DNA of 64,000 nucleotides from Nesterenkonia muleiensis (GCF_003600155.1 NZ_QWLD01000035.1:46241-110240); one strand, 5' to 3'. Shown: positions 8,675 through 16,950, counted from the first letter of the stretch. The notes: generated by a model from the letters alone, not told the origin. A program made the numbers and translations.

Positions 8675-9826
8675 ATGCTCAGCCCACACCCCGTTGTCGC
8701 TCGAGTAGAACTGCTGCTGACCTCCATGCCGTTCTCTGCGGAACGCCGTCTCACGTCTGATGAGAGCATTGATGAGTACAACGCGTCATCGCAGAGTTTC
8801 ACCCACATGGAATCGTTAATGGTGAAGGTCCATGATTCTCAGGGCCGAGTCGGATGGGGTGAGGCCTTCGGCCACAGGAGCAATCCGGCCTCATGGGCTG
8901 CATTAGAAAGTACGGTGGGGCCCTTTGCCCTCGGCCGTAATACTGATCCCACGGCTTTTCGCCGTGAAGCCGAATACGCCTTCCATGCCTTCGGCCGTAC
9001 CGGCCCAGTGCATTTTGCCCTCTCAGCTATGGACACCGCTCTGTGGGATCTTGCCGCTCAGGCACAAGGAAAACCATTGCGCCGGCTGATCGCCGAGGAA
9101 CTGGAGACGGGGGCCGCTGACCGGATCAGCTGTTACGCATCACTGGTGCACTACGGCGAGGAACCTCAGGAAGTGGCTCATCACATCTGTCGCGCCCAGC
9201 AATCCGGCTTTGGATCGTTCAAGCTCCATGAGTCAACTCCGGAAGCTGTGGGCGCTGCGCGCCTACAGGCCGGGCCAGATGCCGCCCTCATGACTGACGT
9301 GAACTGCCACTGGGACGAGGCCGGCGCTGCACAGGCGCTCGAAGAATTCCTACCCTATGATCTGCACTGGCTGGAGGAGCCTGTCTTCCCGCCCGATGAC
9401 AGCTCTGCTCTGGTACGCCTCAATGTCTCATCCGGACGGATCGCCGCCGGGGAGAATGCATCTGGCACGCTAGGCATGATCCACCAGATCGAATCCGGCG
9501 CAGTAAGCTTCGCTCAGCCCAGTGTCGGCAAAATCGGCGGAATTTCGGCGATGCTCGAAGTCATCCGGACAGCCCGGGCCCTCGACGTGCCCGTAGTGCC
9601 CCATTGCTTCTACTACGGACCGGCGCTGAACGCCTCCGCGGAGATCGTGGCGGCTCTAGGTCCGGAGGTGCAGTTGGAGGCCCCGTTCCTGACATGGCCT
9701 CAACGTCTGCACCAGCTACACGGCCCAGCCCCGGTCATCAAACTCAGTGATGGTCCCGGGCTGAACTTCGTAACCGACGAGATGGTGCTTGCCGAACACC
9801 TTGTCCGCAGCGCAACCATCGGCTGA
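8675..9826 (+). CDS. Mandelate racemase/muconate lactonizing enzyme family protein (enolase superfamily)
   Basis: 383 residues with both enolase-superfamily domains: an N-terminal capping domain (about 1-130) and a barrel (about 135-370). Barrel landmarks are FGSFKLHE, the first metal ligand in MTDVNCHWDE, the second in LHWLEEPVFP, the third in GRIAAGENASG, and the general-base His in VPVVPHCFYYGPAL. These enzymes abstract a proton alpha to a carboxylate, so sugar-acid dehydration is the usual role and fits the locus. The ATG at 8675 has no clear ribosome site and could be leaderless; an alternative ATG lies at 8727. Divergent from the permease operon and probably under the same control. Confidence 0.87.
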   Translation: MLSPHPVVARVELLLTSMPFSAERRLTSDESIDEYNASSQSFTHMESLMVKVHDSQGRVGWGEAFGHRSNPASWAALESTVGPFALGRNTDPTAFRREAEYAFHAFGRTGPVHFALSAMDTALWDLAAQAQGKPLRRLIAEELETGAADRISCYASLVHYGEEPQEVAHHICRAQQSGFGSFKLHESTPEAVGAARLQAGPDAALMTDVNCHWDEAGAAQALEEFLPYDLHWLEEPVFPPDDSSALVRLNVSSGRIAAGENASGTLGMIHQIESGAVSFAQPSVGKIGGISAMLEVIRTARALDVPVVPHCFYYGPALNASAEIVAALGPEVQLEAPFLTWPQRLHQLHGPAPVIKLSDGPGLNFVTDEMVLAEHLVRSATIG

Positions 9827-10050
9827 TCGTTCGGCCCCACGCCTACCCTGACGGCTTCACGCTCTGCCACAACCTCTACCGCGCCGCGCCGAAATCGACA
9901 ATAAGCACCGGCGCGGAACGCATACTGCCAGTTTGAGCACGGCCATTTCTTGTTCTGCGAGATTCTGGCTCTTACCGACGACCAATTATCTCGCCTGCCG
10001 AACATCGCGACTCGTCTCACCCCATAGTGACATCTCGTAGCGGGTCGTCA

Positions 10051-10593
10051 TCAACCGTGGTCCGCAACGAACTCGGTGAAGGCTTCGATATAGGCCATCG
10101 CGCGTGTAGTGGTCTGCTCGTCCGCTGTGCCGTCGTCGCTGAAGGTCTCGCCGGTGACATGGACCGCCAACAGCGGGGTTCCCATCAGCTTCACCCCTAG
10201 CGGCGGCAGGAACTGGCGCAGCTGCGACTGGCCATTGATGCTGCCGTAGCGCCCGGGCGAGGCACCCGCAATACCGAGCTTGAGCCCAGCCAGCTGGCCC
10301 TCCTTCGGCGGACGGGTGAGGACATCGATGGCGTTCTTCACGGGCGCCGGGAAGGACTGGTTGTGCTCGGGGGAAACCAGCAGCAGCCCGTCAACGGCTG
10401 CCACCTGATCCTTGAACTCGCGCAGCACCTGCGGAAAGTCGTCGTCCATATGCCGGTCATAGAGCGGTAGGACCGTGATGTCTATCTCCACCAGCTCAGC
10501 GTGCTCCGGTGCCTGGTCCACGATCACCTGCGCGAGCTTCCGGTTGATGGAGTCCTGCGCGAAGCTTCCCACAATGTATCCGATTTTCACCAT
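10051..10593 (-). CDS. NADPH-dependent FMN reductase family protein
   Basis: 180 residues starting at the ATG at 10593 (MVKIGYIVGSFAQDS). Upstream extension of the frame to 10809 is rejected because it is unlike the family and covers the divergent promoter. The flavodoxin-like fold is evident: a first phosphate loop GSFAQDSINRKLA, then the family signature LLLVSPEHNQSFPAPVKNAID at about residues 73-93. It should reduce FMN or quinones with NADPH in the cytosol, in redox defence or as flavin supplier to monooxygenases. The C-terminal region carries an acidic stretch (FSDDGTADEQ). Transcribed divergently from the GNAT gene with 52 bases between starts. Confidence 0.9.
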   Translation of the reverse strand: MVKIGYIVGSFAQDSINRKLAQVIVDQAPEHAELVEIDITVLPLYDRHMDDDFPQVLREFKDQVAAVDGLLLVSPEHNQSFPAPVKNAIDVLTRPPKEGQLAGLKLGIAGASPGRYGSINGQSQLRQFLPPLGVKLMGTPLLAVHVTGETFSDDGTADEQTTTRAMAYIEAFTEFVADHG

Positions 10594-10645
10594 GGTCCTA
10601 CCGTACCGGGCCATGGGCCCGTCTGAAGCTGAGTACCCTGGTTTC

Positions 10646-11362
10646 ATGACGGGACTCGACGCCCACACCGAGCAGATCATCATGCTGGCCTGGTCACGCA
10701 TCCTTGGTCTGGGCGACACCGCGCTCGATACCGCCTCACCTGATGAGCGGATCGAGGCAGGGCACAGCGACGTCAGGGCGGTCAGTCTGGTCCAGCTCTT
10801 CGGGCGCACCGCCCTGTACGGCCCGCCGGAGCTTTTGACCGCAGCACGGCGGATTCCGGACGAAGAGCTTGCTCTGGAATCCCGGCTGCTGGAGATCGCC
10901 CGGGCCCACTATCCCGGGGCCCGAATACTGGGCGAGGCACACCTGCTGTACTGCGAGGAGCCCCCGGAGATCGAAGGCTCAGACCGGATCTCAGTCTCCT
11001 TCGAGGCAGAGCATGTCCGCCAGCTGATCAGCCGCGCCCCGGCCGACGACGTCGCCCGCTCCGGACTCGGAGACGCCGAATGGACCGCCGCGGTGGTGCG
11101 TGACAGTACCGGGGAGGTGCTGGCCGCCGCCGGACGCGAGGCATGGCAGGAGATCCTCGGGCACATCGGAATACTCACCCACCCGGATCACCGCGGCCTG
11201 GGCCTGGGCCGGTTCGCCGCCGCGGTGGCCACCGAGGAGGCGTTCGTGAACGGGCTGATTCCGCAGTGGCGGGCTGCCGGTGAGTCCCCGGGATCGCTGC
11301 GGATGGCCGTCAGCCTCGGATTCGCCCAGGCCGGTCACCAGACCACCGTGACCTTAGACTGA
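10646..11362 (+). CDS. GNAT family N-acetyltransferase
   Basis: 238 residues from the ATG at 10646; the open frame extends upstream to 10475 but would run into the divergent FMN reductase gene. The C-terminal third carries the acetyl-CoA site HPDHRGLGLGRFAAAVA near residues 180-196, then the closing SLRMAVSLGFAQAGHQTTV typical of GNAT domains. The first 110 residues are less typical and hold several acidic helices; they may be a diverged first GNAT-like half. Substrate unknown. The stop lies 7 bases from the convergent pirin gene. Confidence 0.8.
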   Translation: MTGLDAHTEQIIMLAWSRILGLGDTALDTASPDERIEAGHSDVRAVSLVQLFGRTALYGPPELLTAARRIPDEELALESRLLEIARAHYPGARILGEAHLLYCEEPPEIEGSDRISVSFEAEHVRQLISRAPADDVARSGLGDAEWTAAVVRDSTGEVLAAAGREAWQEILGHIGILTHPDHRGLGLGRFAAAVATEEAFVNGLIPQWRAAGESPGSLRMAVSLGFAQAGHQTTVTLD

Positions 11363-11369
11363 ACACGCC

Positions 11370-12599
11370 TCAACCCCTCGGCTTCATCCGGGTGTTCGGC
11401 AGCGCCGGGGCAGGCAGTGGGGCGGGCTGGCCGGGAGGGAAGTCGCCGAACTGCGGGAAATTCCGGCCGTCGTGGTACTGAGCATCGGCGAGCGCATCGC
11501 GCAGTTCCCCGCCGATGGGCTCCCCCAGGGCACCGGTCTCCACCTCGACCTCCTCCTGGGTGCCATCGGGCTGGGAGGCCCGCTCGGTGCGGGGACGGGA
11601 CGACGACGCCGTATCCGCCAGTAGCTGCCGCAGCGGCGAGTCCCCTTGGGGTGCCTCAAACCCCATCTCCGCCTGGTAGGCCATTCGGTAGGCGGCGATC
11701 TCCTCATGGGAGCGGCCGACGAAGTTCCACCACATCACGATCTGCTCATCCAGCGGCTGCCCGCCGATCAGCAGGGCGAGCACCGGGTCCTCGTGGGCCT
11801 GCAGCCGTAGCTGGTCGGCGCCGGTTTCGACCACTGCAAGGTGATCGGCCGGGATCTCACAGCCGTTGAGCGCCACCGCTCCGGAGATGCGCAGCAGCCC
11901 GTGCTCGTGACCGGCGGGCACCTCGATGTCCAGCTGCTGGCCGGGCTCCAGGCGGATCTCGGCCCCGGTGAGCGGGATGTGGGTCTTCACCGGGGAACGG
12001 TATCCCAGCAGATCCCCGAGGAAGACCTTGGCCTCCCAACCCTCCCCGCGGACCGGCTCGGGCCGGTGGGTGTCCAGGCTGGGCTCGGTGAAACGGTGCT
12101 CATCGGGGAAGGCGTACCAGAGCTGGGCGCCGTGGAGGGTCTTGGTGTCAGCGGTGGAGTGCTCGGAGTGGCTGATCCCGCGCCCGGCGTTCATCAGGGC
12201 GACCTCGCCGGGACGGACGGTGGCCCAGTTCCCGGCGGAGTCGATGTGGTCGATCCGCCCGGAGAACAGCCAGGAGCAGGTGGCCAGCCCGGTGTGCGGA
12301 TGGCGCGGCACGCGCATCGGCGTGGCCTCGGTGAGATCGTCGGGTCCGTAGAAGTCCAGGAAGCACCAGGCCCCGACCAGGGACCGGGCTCGCTGCGGCA
12401 GGGTCCGGCGCACGTGCATCGCCCGCGGTCCGCCCAGCGGCACCTCACGGGGCTCCAGCAGCTGGACCCCGCTGGAGGTGCTGACGAGGCCGGGACTGAG
12501 CTCGCCGCTTCTGGGCTGAGAGGGTCCTGGGGCGTCGTCGGGCGTGTAGGGCCCATTGATGCACACCTGTTCTTGGGGCTGGGTTTCGGTGTTGCTCAT
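11370..12599 (-). CDS. Pirin family protein (bicupin)
   Basis: 409 residues, longer than the usual pirin (about 290-330) because of polar N- and C-terminal tails. The N-terminal cupin shows the metal-site motifs RHPHTGLATCSWLF and GRGISHSEHS, with three His ligands. The C-terminal cupin is around LRISGAVALNGCEIPADH. Pirins are iron-binding cupins; some are quercetin dioxygenases and some act in redox sensing. The start ATG at 12599 has AGGAG at good spacing. A palindrome at 12645-12660, 46 bases upstream, is a likely operator. Confidence 0.9.
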   Translation of the reverse strand: MSNTETQPQEQVCINGPYTPDDAPGPSQPRSGELSPGLVSTSSGVQLLEPREVPLGGPRAMHVRRTLPQRARSLVGAWCFLDFYGPDDLTEATPMRVPRHPHTGLATCSWLFSGRIDHIDSAGNWATVRPGEVALMNAGRGISHSEHSTADTKTLHGAQLWYAFPDEHRFTEPSLDTHRPEPVRGEGWEAKVFLGDLLGYRSPVKTHIPLTGAEIRLEPGQQLDIEVPAGHEHGLLRISGAVALNGCEIPADHLAVVETGADQLRLQAHEDPVLALLIGGQPLDEQIVMWWNFVGRSHEEIAAYRMAYQAEMGFEAPQGDSPLRQLLADTASSSRPRTERASQPDGTQEEVEVETGALGEPIGGELRDALADAQYHDGRNFPQFGDFPPGQPAPLPAPALPNTRMKPRG

Positions 12600-12631
12600 C
12601 TGGGGTCTCCTGCCGGCGTCCTTGCGAGCTT

Positions 12632-13948
12632 GTGCGACCCCAGTCTTTCAAAGGTGAAAGAACACGCCAAGGCTCAGCGATTTCTGTTGACGCGGACTCT
12701 GCGGGGGTCAGCCGTGCGGGCACCGGTCAGTGCCTGGGGGCCTGGCGTCGTCTGAGCCTGACGCTAGGCTTCTTCCCCATAAGTGAGTACCAGTACTACG
12801 AGTTCCTCGCCATCGACCAGCCTCTGGACCAGGACCAGCTCTCCGACATCCGCACATTGTCCACCCGGGCGAGCATCACCGCCAACAGTTTCGTCAACGA
12901 GTACCACTGGGGCGACTTTCGCGGCGACGTCACCAGCCTGATGAGCCAGTTCTACGACGCGCACCTTTACTGGGCCAACTGGGGCACCCGGCGGGTCATG
13001 TTCCGCATCCCCCGCTCGGCATTGGACACCGAACTCATCGAGACGTTCTGTGTTGAGGACCACGTGGAGGTCCAGGTCGCAGGAGAATGGTTGATCCTCG
13101 ATATCACCAGTGAACAGGATGACGGGTACGACTATGACCCGGACAACTGGTTCACCCTCTCGTCCGTTGTTGGGATCCGGGAGGAGCTTCTCGCCGGTGA
13201 CCTTCGCGGACTGTACCTGGCCTGGCTGGCTGCCCTCAGTCAGCGGGAGAGCGACGACGCCGGTGGCCCCGATGCGCTGGAACCCCCGCTGCCTCCGGGG
13301 CTGAATGAGTTGAGCCCGGCCCAACAGGTGCTGGCAGAGTTTCTTCAGCTGGACGAGGACCTGTTCGGCGCTGCCCGTGAGGCAAGCCCGCCCCTGCACC
13401 GGGATGCTCAGGACTCTGCTGCCCGCACATGGGTGCAGCAGCTCCTCCCACAGGAGAAGGACCGGATCATTCTGTCTCTGCTGGAGAAGCCCGCGGCGGC
13501 TCGCACGGAGCTGCTGGGCCGAATCCGGCAGCATTCCTCCTCCGAGACACCAGGTTCTGCGCGCCGGAGAGCCCGCCAGCTGCTGGACCTTGCCGAAGAG
13601 CGCAGAGTTCAACGTCAGGAGGCTCAAGCACAGCGGCGGGCCGAGCAGAGGGCCAAGCGTGAAGCAGCTGAGGCCACAGCACGCCAGGAGCGCTTGGCCC
13701 GGGTATCTGCCGATCAGCAGGCGGCCTGGTCAGAAGTAGATGCTGCTATCGGGCAGAAGACCGCCGAAGGGTACACCCTCGCGGTCGAGGTCCTGAAGGA
13801 TCTCAGAGAGATCGCCGAGCGGGAAGGGACCTTGCCGCAGTTTTCTGAACGCCTCAGCGCCATCAGGCAGGCGCACAGGCGCAAAGTGAGCCTTATGAGA
13901 TGTCTGAACGAAGCCGAAGGGCTCGGACCAGATGTCAGACCTGCGTAG
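12632..13948 (+). CDS. Conserved hypothetical protein with C-terminal coiled coil; start codon problematic
   Basis: The frame has 438 codons from the only canonical start, GTG at 12632. The folded-looking protein begins much later, at EYQYYEFLAIDQPL (from codon 52). At 12779 the sequence reads ATA AGT GAG TAC where an ATG AGT GAG TAC start would be expected, so the natural start seems mutated or non-canonical. Residues about 50-260 form a compact domain (FVNEYHWGDFRGD, YWANWGTRRVMFRIPRSAL). Residues about 305-370 are an Arg/Glu/Ala-rich helix with coiled-coil character (RRVQRQEAQAQRRAEQRAKR). The product resembles uncharacterised actinobacterial proteins that I recall as starting with a YYEF motif. 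Function unknown. Confidence 0.7.
   Translation: MRPQSFKGERTRQGSAISVDADSAGVSRAGTGQCLGAWRRLSLTLGFFPISEYQYYEFLAIDQPLDQDQLSDIRTLSTRASITANSFVNEYHWGDFRGDVTSLMSQFYDAHLYWANWGTRRVMFRIPRSALDTELIETFCVEDHVEVQVAGEWLILDITSEQDDGYDYDPDNWFTLSSVVGIREELLAGDLRGLYLAWLAALSQRESDDAGGPDALEPPLPPGLNELSPAQQVLAEFLQLDEDLFGAAREASPPLHRDAQDSAARTWVQQLLPQEKDRIILSLLEKPAAARTELLGRIRQHSSSETPGSARRRARQLLDLAEERRVQRQEAQAQRRAEQRAKREAAEATARQERLARVSADQQAAWSEVDAAIGQKTAEGYTLAVEVLKDLREIAEREGTLPQFSERLSAIRQAHRRKVSLMRCLNEAEGLGPDVRPA
12645..12660. promoter_or_regulatory. Palindromic operator candidate upstream of pirin gene
   Basis: CTTTCAAAGGTGAAAG has 6-base arms CTTTCA/TGAAAG around a 4-base spacer. It lies 46 bases upstream of the pirin ATG, where a MarR- or HxlR-type dimer could block transcription. 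No such regulator gene is in the window, so the binding protein is unknown. Its location within the would-be first codons of the 12632 frame argues that this rightward gene starts further downstream. Confidence 0.45.
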
Positions 13949-14102
13949 ACTCAGCCGGATGAGCGCTGATCACCTCATTCACAGCCCCCTCGGGGAACAC
14001 GGCAGGGGCGCTGATTTTTACCCGGGGCCTCAGCATTCGCAGCAACGTCGCGGGGCTGCGCCTTCGAGCGGCCGGCATGATGGCGACCTGCTCTGCCGTC
14101 GG

Positions 14103-14258
14103 TCACCGCAGTAAGAGCCCCTTCTGCAGTGCTGACAGCAGCGCTTCTTCGCGCGCCTGCTCTGCCTCGCGGCGGGCGAGCTGGCGCAGCAGTGTCATTC
14201 CGGCAGTGTTCTTCTTCTGCTCAGTGCGGTGTGCCATGGGCCTGGCTTGGGGTGTCAT
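14103..14258 (-). CDS. Small hypothetical helical protein (51 aa)
   Basis: A short frame read directly from the minus strand: ATG at 14258, TGA at 14103. GAGGAGAG stands about 8 bases upstream, a good ribosome site; an alternative ATG lies at 14237. The product is highly charged and predicted to be one long helix (TEQKKNTAGMTLLRQLARR, EAEQAREEALLSALQKGLL). I do not recognise a family. It lies next to a cluster of CTCTGCAA-type repeats and a palindrome at 14315-14332 that could control it, and beside a decayed toxin-antitoxin locus, so it may be part of an old mobile element. Confidence 0.5.
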   Translation of the reverse strand: MTPQARPMAHRTEQKKNTAGMTLLRQLARREAEQAREEALLSALQKGLLLR

Positions 14259-14271
14259 TGTCCAGTCTCTC

Positions 14272-14354
14272 CTCTGCGGAAACGATCATCAATTACAAAG
14301 TTTTCTCTGCAACACTAACACTGCATAGTTAGCTCTGCAAATATTTCTCTGTAA
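14272..14354. repeat. AT-rich control region with CTCTGCAA-type repeats and a palindrome
   Basis: CTCTGCAA occurs at 14305-14312 and 14333-14340, with variants CTCTGTAA at 14347-14354 and CTCTGCGG at 14272-14279. Between them CTAACACTGCATAGTTAG at 14315-14332 is an imperfect palindrome (7 of 9 base pairs). The stretch is much more AT-rich than its surroundings. It could be a divergent promoter with regulator sites, or iteron-like remains of a plasmid or element. Confidence 0.45.
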
Positions 14355-14586
14355 TCAGCCTGGGTGGATGGAGGAGCATCGCGATCCCTAGGCGGCGGTG
14401 TTCAACCCGGACTACGCCTCGGCGTCAGAAGCGTCGGTTCGCACGATCGGCTGGTCAGACCGGGCCGAGTGAATCATCACTGTCATCACCGTTGGCGACG
14501 AAGACGGGCATCTCTGGGACGCGGCAGCGTTTCGGCCTCACTTGATCGGCGAACGTCACTATTTGAGTGCACAGGAGGAGCAATGA
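14341..14586 (+). pseudogene. Decayed toxin gene (BrnT-like), two in-frame stops
   Basis: One frame reads GWMEEHRDP, stop TAG (14389), AAVFNPDYASASEASVRTIG WSDRAE, stop TGA (14470), IITVITVGDEDGHLWDAAAF and onward to TGA at 14584. If the stops are read through, this continuous sequence resembles small BrnT-like toxins (a helix, then VRTIGW, then a hydrophobic strand IITVITV). Its final TGA overlaps the ATG of the downstream antitoxin-like gene (ATGA), as in intact toxin-antitoxin operons. Two nonsense codons make a functional toxin unlikely. Family assignment is from pattern memory and needs a profile search. Confidence 0.5.
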
Positions 14587-14897
14587 GCGACATTAACAAG
14601 ATGCTCACCACCGCATCCGACGATGCCGAACAGAACCGGCGCCAGGAACCCCCTGAAGGCATCCGCCCCCAGCGCCGCGCGGGCACAGGAAACCCCGCGG
14701 TGCTGTCCGCACGGCGGAGAGCGGAGCAGTACCTGCAGCTCGCGGAACTCGCCGCGCAGGCGGGGAAGCCGACCTCGGCCGCAACCCGTGACATCATCCT
14801 CCCCGGTCGTGGCGACAGTGAGGATGATCGTCTCGGCGCCAAGCTGGAAGAGGTGCTGCGCCGCACACTCTCGCCCCAGGTGCTGGCCGGAGCTTGA
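14583..14897 (+). CDS. Small protein, probable ribbon-helix-helix antitoxin (104 aa)
   Basis: ATG at 14583 with AGGAGG seven bases upstream, one of the best ribosome sites in the window. The first 45 residues are polar and unstructured. Residues about 40-65 (AVLSARRRAEQYLQLAELAA then QAGKPTSAATRDIIL) match the shape of a ribbon-helix-helix DNA-binding unit: a short strand with basic residues, a helix, a turn, and a second helix. The C terminus is an acidic/leucine helix (LGAKLEEVLRRTL). It overlaps the decayed toxin frame, so it is read as the surviving antitoxin of a broken type II pair. An alternative is a small plasmid-type partition protein. Confidence 0.5.
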   Translation: MSDINKMLTTASDDAEQNRRQEPPEGIRPQRRAGTGNPAVLSARRRAEQYLQLAELAAQAGKPTSAATRDIILPGRGDSEDDRLGAKLEEVLRRTLSPQVLAGA

Positions 14898-14949
14898 TCC
14901 GCCCGCGCACAGACGAAGGCAAGCAGGCGCGATTCGCATGCCAAAACAA

Positions 14950-15008
14950 GCGACGCGTTGTGTGCACTGAGCGGCTCTCAGCCACCATCAGTGCAGACAA
15001 CGCGTCGC
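14950..15008. terminator. Long inverted repeat between antitoxin-like gene and ohr
   Basis: Two 21-base arms (14950-14970 and 14988-15008) pair with one mismatch around a 17-base loop; the arms begin GCGACGCGTTGT and end ACAACGCGTCGC. It lies between the 3' ends of two convergent genes, so a bidirectional terminator is likely, although the perfect arms and lack of a T run would also suit a small palindromic mobile element. Confidence 0.6.
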
Positions 15009-15026
15009 CGATTCGCGGAACGGGGA

Positions 15027-15458
15027 TCAGTCGTCTACGACATTGACCTCCACCTCGATGTTGCCGCGGGTGGCCTTGGAGTAGGGGCAGAAGTCATGCG
15101 CCCTCTTGGCCAGGTCCTCAGCGGCCTCCTGGTCCAGGTTGGGCAGGACCACCTCGATAGTGGCGGTGAGGGCGACGCCGCCGTCAGTGTCGTCACCGCC
15201 GATGCCGACCTTCACGCCCACTGCTGAGTCCGTCACATCGGCGTCTGCTTCACCGGCGACCCTGCGCAGAGCGCCGTGGAAGCAGGCTGCCCAGCCGGCG
15301 GCGAAGAGCTGCTCGGGGTTGTTGCCGTCCCCTGAGCCGCCCATCGCCTCAGGGGCGGCAAGCTTGAGGTCCAGCGCGCCGTCTGCGGTCTTGACCTGGC
15401 CATTGCGGCCGTCGCCGGTGGCCAGCGCTTCCGCGGTGTACTTCACATCTACTGCCAT
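15027..15458 (-). CDS. ohr: Organic hydroperoxide resistance protein, Ohr/OsmC family
   Basis: 143 residues, the usual Ohr length. Both redox-active cysteines are in place: LFAAGWAACFHGAL near residue 60 and AHDFCPYSKATRGN near residue 124. Other Ohr landmarks are GDGRNGQVK, NNPEQLFAAGW and VLPNLDQEAAEDLA. Ohr reduces organic peroxides with lipoyl-type thiols in the cytosol. AGGAGGAG precedes the ATG by about 8 bases. Usually an OhrR/MarR repressor is adjacent; none is seen here. Confidence 0.95.
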   Translation of the reverse strand: MAVDVKYTAEALATGDGRNGQVKTADGALDLKLAAPEAMGGSGDGNNPEQLFAAGWAACFHGALRRVAGEADADVTDSAVGVKVGIGGDDTDGGVALTATIEVVLPNLDQEAAEDLAKRAHDFCPYSKATRGNIEVEVNVVDD

Positions 15459-15591
15459 GGTGGGGCTCCTCCTGAAGTGGTCGTGTGACGAGCCGCTGCG
15501 GCGTCGTCGTTGCTTGCTGTACTAGACCACCACAGTCTTAGAGCGCTGGCTAGGGGGTTCGGTTCGGCTGTGCGCTGAGCGGGGCCTCGCA

Positions 15592-16950
15592 GTGGCAGAA
15601 TTGGAGCCTATGCGTGACCTCTCTGCCCGATGGCTGACGCCCGGGGATCCTCAATCCACCTCCGCGGCGTTGACCTCCCAGTTCCGGCAGATCTACGGCG
15701 CTGAGCCCTCGGGGCTGTTTTTCGCTCCGGGCCGGGCGAATCTCAACGGCGAGCACATCGACTTCCACGGCGGGCGGTGCCTGCCCATGGCCCTGCCGCA
15801 CGGGACCTATGTGGCCGCCGCGCCCAGGTTCGACGGCATGCTGCGGCTGCGCACCTTGGACCCCGAGCTGGACACCGGGGTGGTGGAGATTCCCGATGCC
15901 GCGGCCCTTCCTGCACCGGTGACGGCACCTTCGTGGACCACCTATGTCTCCGGGGTGCTGTGGGCGCTTGTTCAGGCGGGCAACGAGTACCCTGAGCTTC
16001 ACCTGGGGGAGGGTTTCGGGGCAGATCTGCTGATCTGCTCCACACTGCCGATCGGAGGCGGGCTGTCCTCTTCGGCGTCACTGGAGTGTGCGGCCGCCCT
16101 GGCCTTTGTGGGCATCGGATCCCCCTTGGGCGCTGAGCATGCCGGGGAGGGACTGACCCGCGCGCTGACTGATGAGCGCCGTGCGGTGTTGGCCAAGGTG
16201 TGCATCCGGGCCGAGGTCGAGGCTGTCGGCGCCGGCACTGGAGGGCTGGACCAGAACACCGCGCTGCGGGCTGAGGCCGGGAAGCTGGTCTCCTTGGACT
16301 GCCGCGATTTTTCACTCCAGCGCACGGACCTGACAGCATTGCTTGAGGACTACTGCTTCCTGGCCGTGGACACCGGCCAGCCCCATGAGCTGGTCGACGG
16401 CCAGTTCGCCGCCCGGCGGGCCGAGGCAGAGGCTGCGGCCGCCGTGCTGGGAGTCGAGCGGCTGCGCGATGCTCTGCCGGAGAGCCCCTCAGAGCACGAC
16501 GTCGAGCTGGTGTTGGAGACTTTCGACCGTTCCGTGGCGCAGGGAGCCGAGATGGGCGGACGGGATGCGGACGCCTGTCGCCGCCGCCTCAGGCATGCCC
16601 TGACCGAGATGCTGCGCAGCGGGCAGCTTCACCTGTTGTTCACAGCGTTGGCCAGCGGGATCGCTGGGGTGGACCACACTGCCGAGGTGGTGGGGAGAAT
16701 CATGAATGAGGGGCACGCCTCCATGCGGGACTACGCCGAGGTCAGCTTCACCCTGGCGGACCAGGTGGTGGATACAGTGCTCTCTGCCGGGGCTCTGGGG
16801 GCGCGGCTGATCGGCGGCGGATTCGGCGGCTCAGTGCTGGTTCTGGCTCCGCGCCGCCAGGTGGAGAAGATCACGACGGCGGCCGCCCGCCTCTCTCCCC
16901 GCATCCGTTTTTTGGCGGCCATCCCGTCAGCGCCGGCGCGGGTGGTGTGA
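15592..16950 (+). CDS. galK: Galactokinase
   Basis: 452 residues of the GHMP kinase family. The galactokinase signature is APGRANLNGEHIDFHGGRCL near residue 46, the ATP-binding motif LPIGGGLSSSASLE near 151, the catalytic-Asp region TGGLDQNTAL near 216, and the closing GGGFGGSVLVLAP near 410. It phosphorylates galactose in the Leloir pathway. The GTG at 15592 and the ATG at 15610 are both possible starts; neither has a strong ribosome site. No galT or galE lies nearby, so the gene stands alone. The family consensus INLIGEHTDY is changed to NLNGEHIDF, which is tolerated in related kinases. Confidence 0.9.
   Translation: MAELEPMRDLSARWLTPGDPQSTSAALTSQFRQIYGAEPSGLFFAPGRANLNGEHIDFHGGRCLPMALPHGTYVAAAPRFDGMLRLRTLDPELDTGVVEIPDAAALPAPVTAPSWTTYVSGVLWALVQAGNEYPELHLGEGFGADLLICSTLPIGGGLSSSASLECAAALAFVGIGSPLGAEHAGEGLTRALTDERRAVLAKVCIRAEVEAVGAGTGGLDQNTALRAEAGKLVSLDCRDFSLQRTDLTALLEDYCFLAVDTGQPHELVDGQFAARRAEAEAAAAVLGVERLRDALPESPSEHDVELVLETFDRSVAQGAEMGGRDADACRRRLRHALTEMLRSGQLHLLFTALASGIAGVDHTAEVVGRIMNEGHASMRDYAEVSFTLADQVVDTVLSAGALGARLIGGGFGGSVLVLAPRRQVEKITTAAARLSPRIRFLAAIPSAPARVV

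Noticed and set aside
9700..10020. Leftward frame of 106 codons between the enolase-family and FMN reductase genes
   Set aside because: Overlaps the 3' end of the enolase-family gene, has no ribosome site, and shows no family pattern.
12601..12615. GGGGTCTCC stretch before the pirin gene as a fourth copy of the dispersed element
   Set aside because: Only a short match; the two stems and tail are absent.
13977..14104. GTG-initiated minus-strand frame of 43 codons overlapping the stop of the 51-residue gene
   Set aside because: The GTGA overlap is suggestive, but the product (Arg, Gly, Pro, His) has no structure-like pattern and may be chance.
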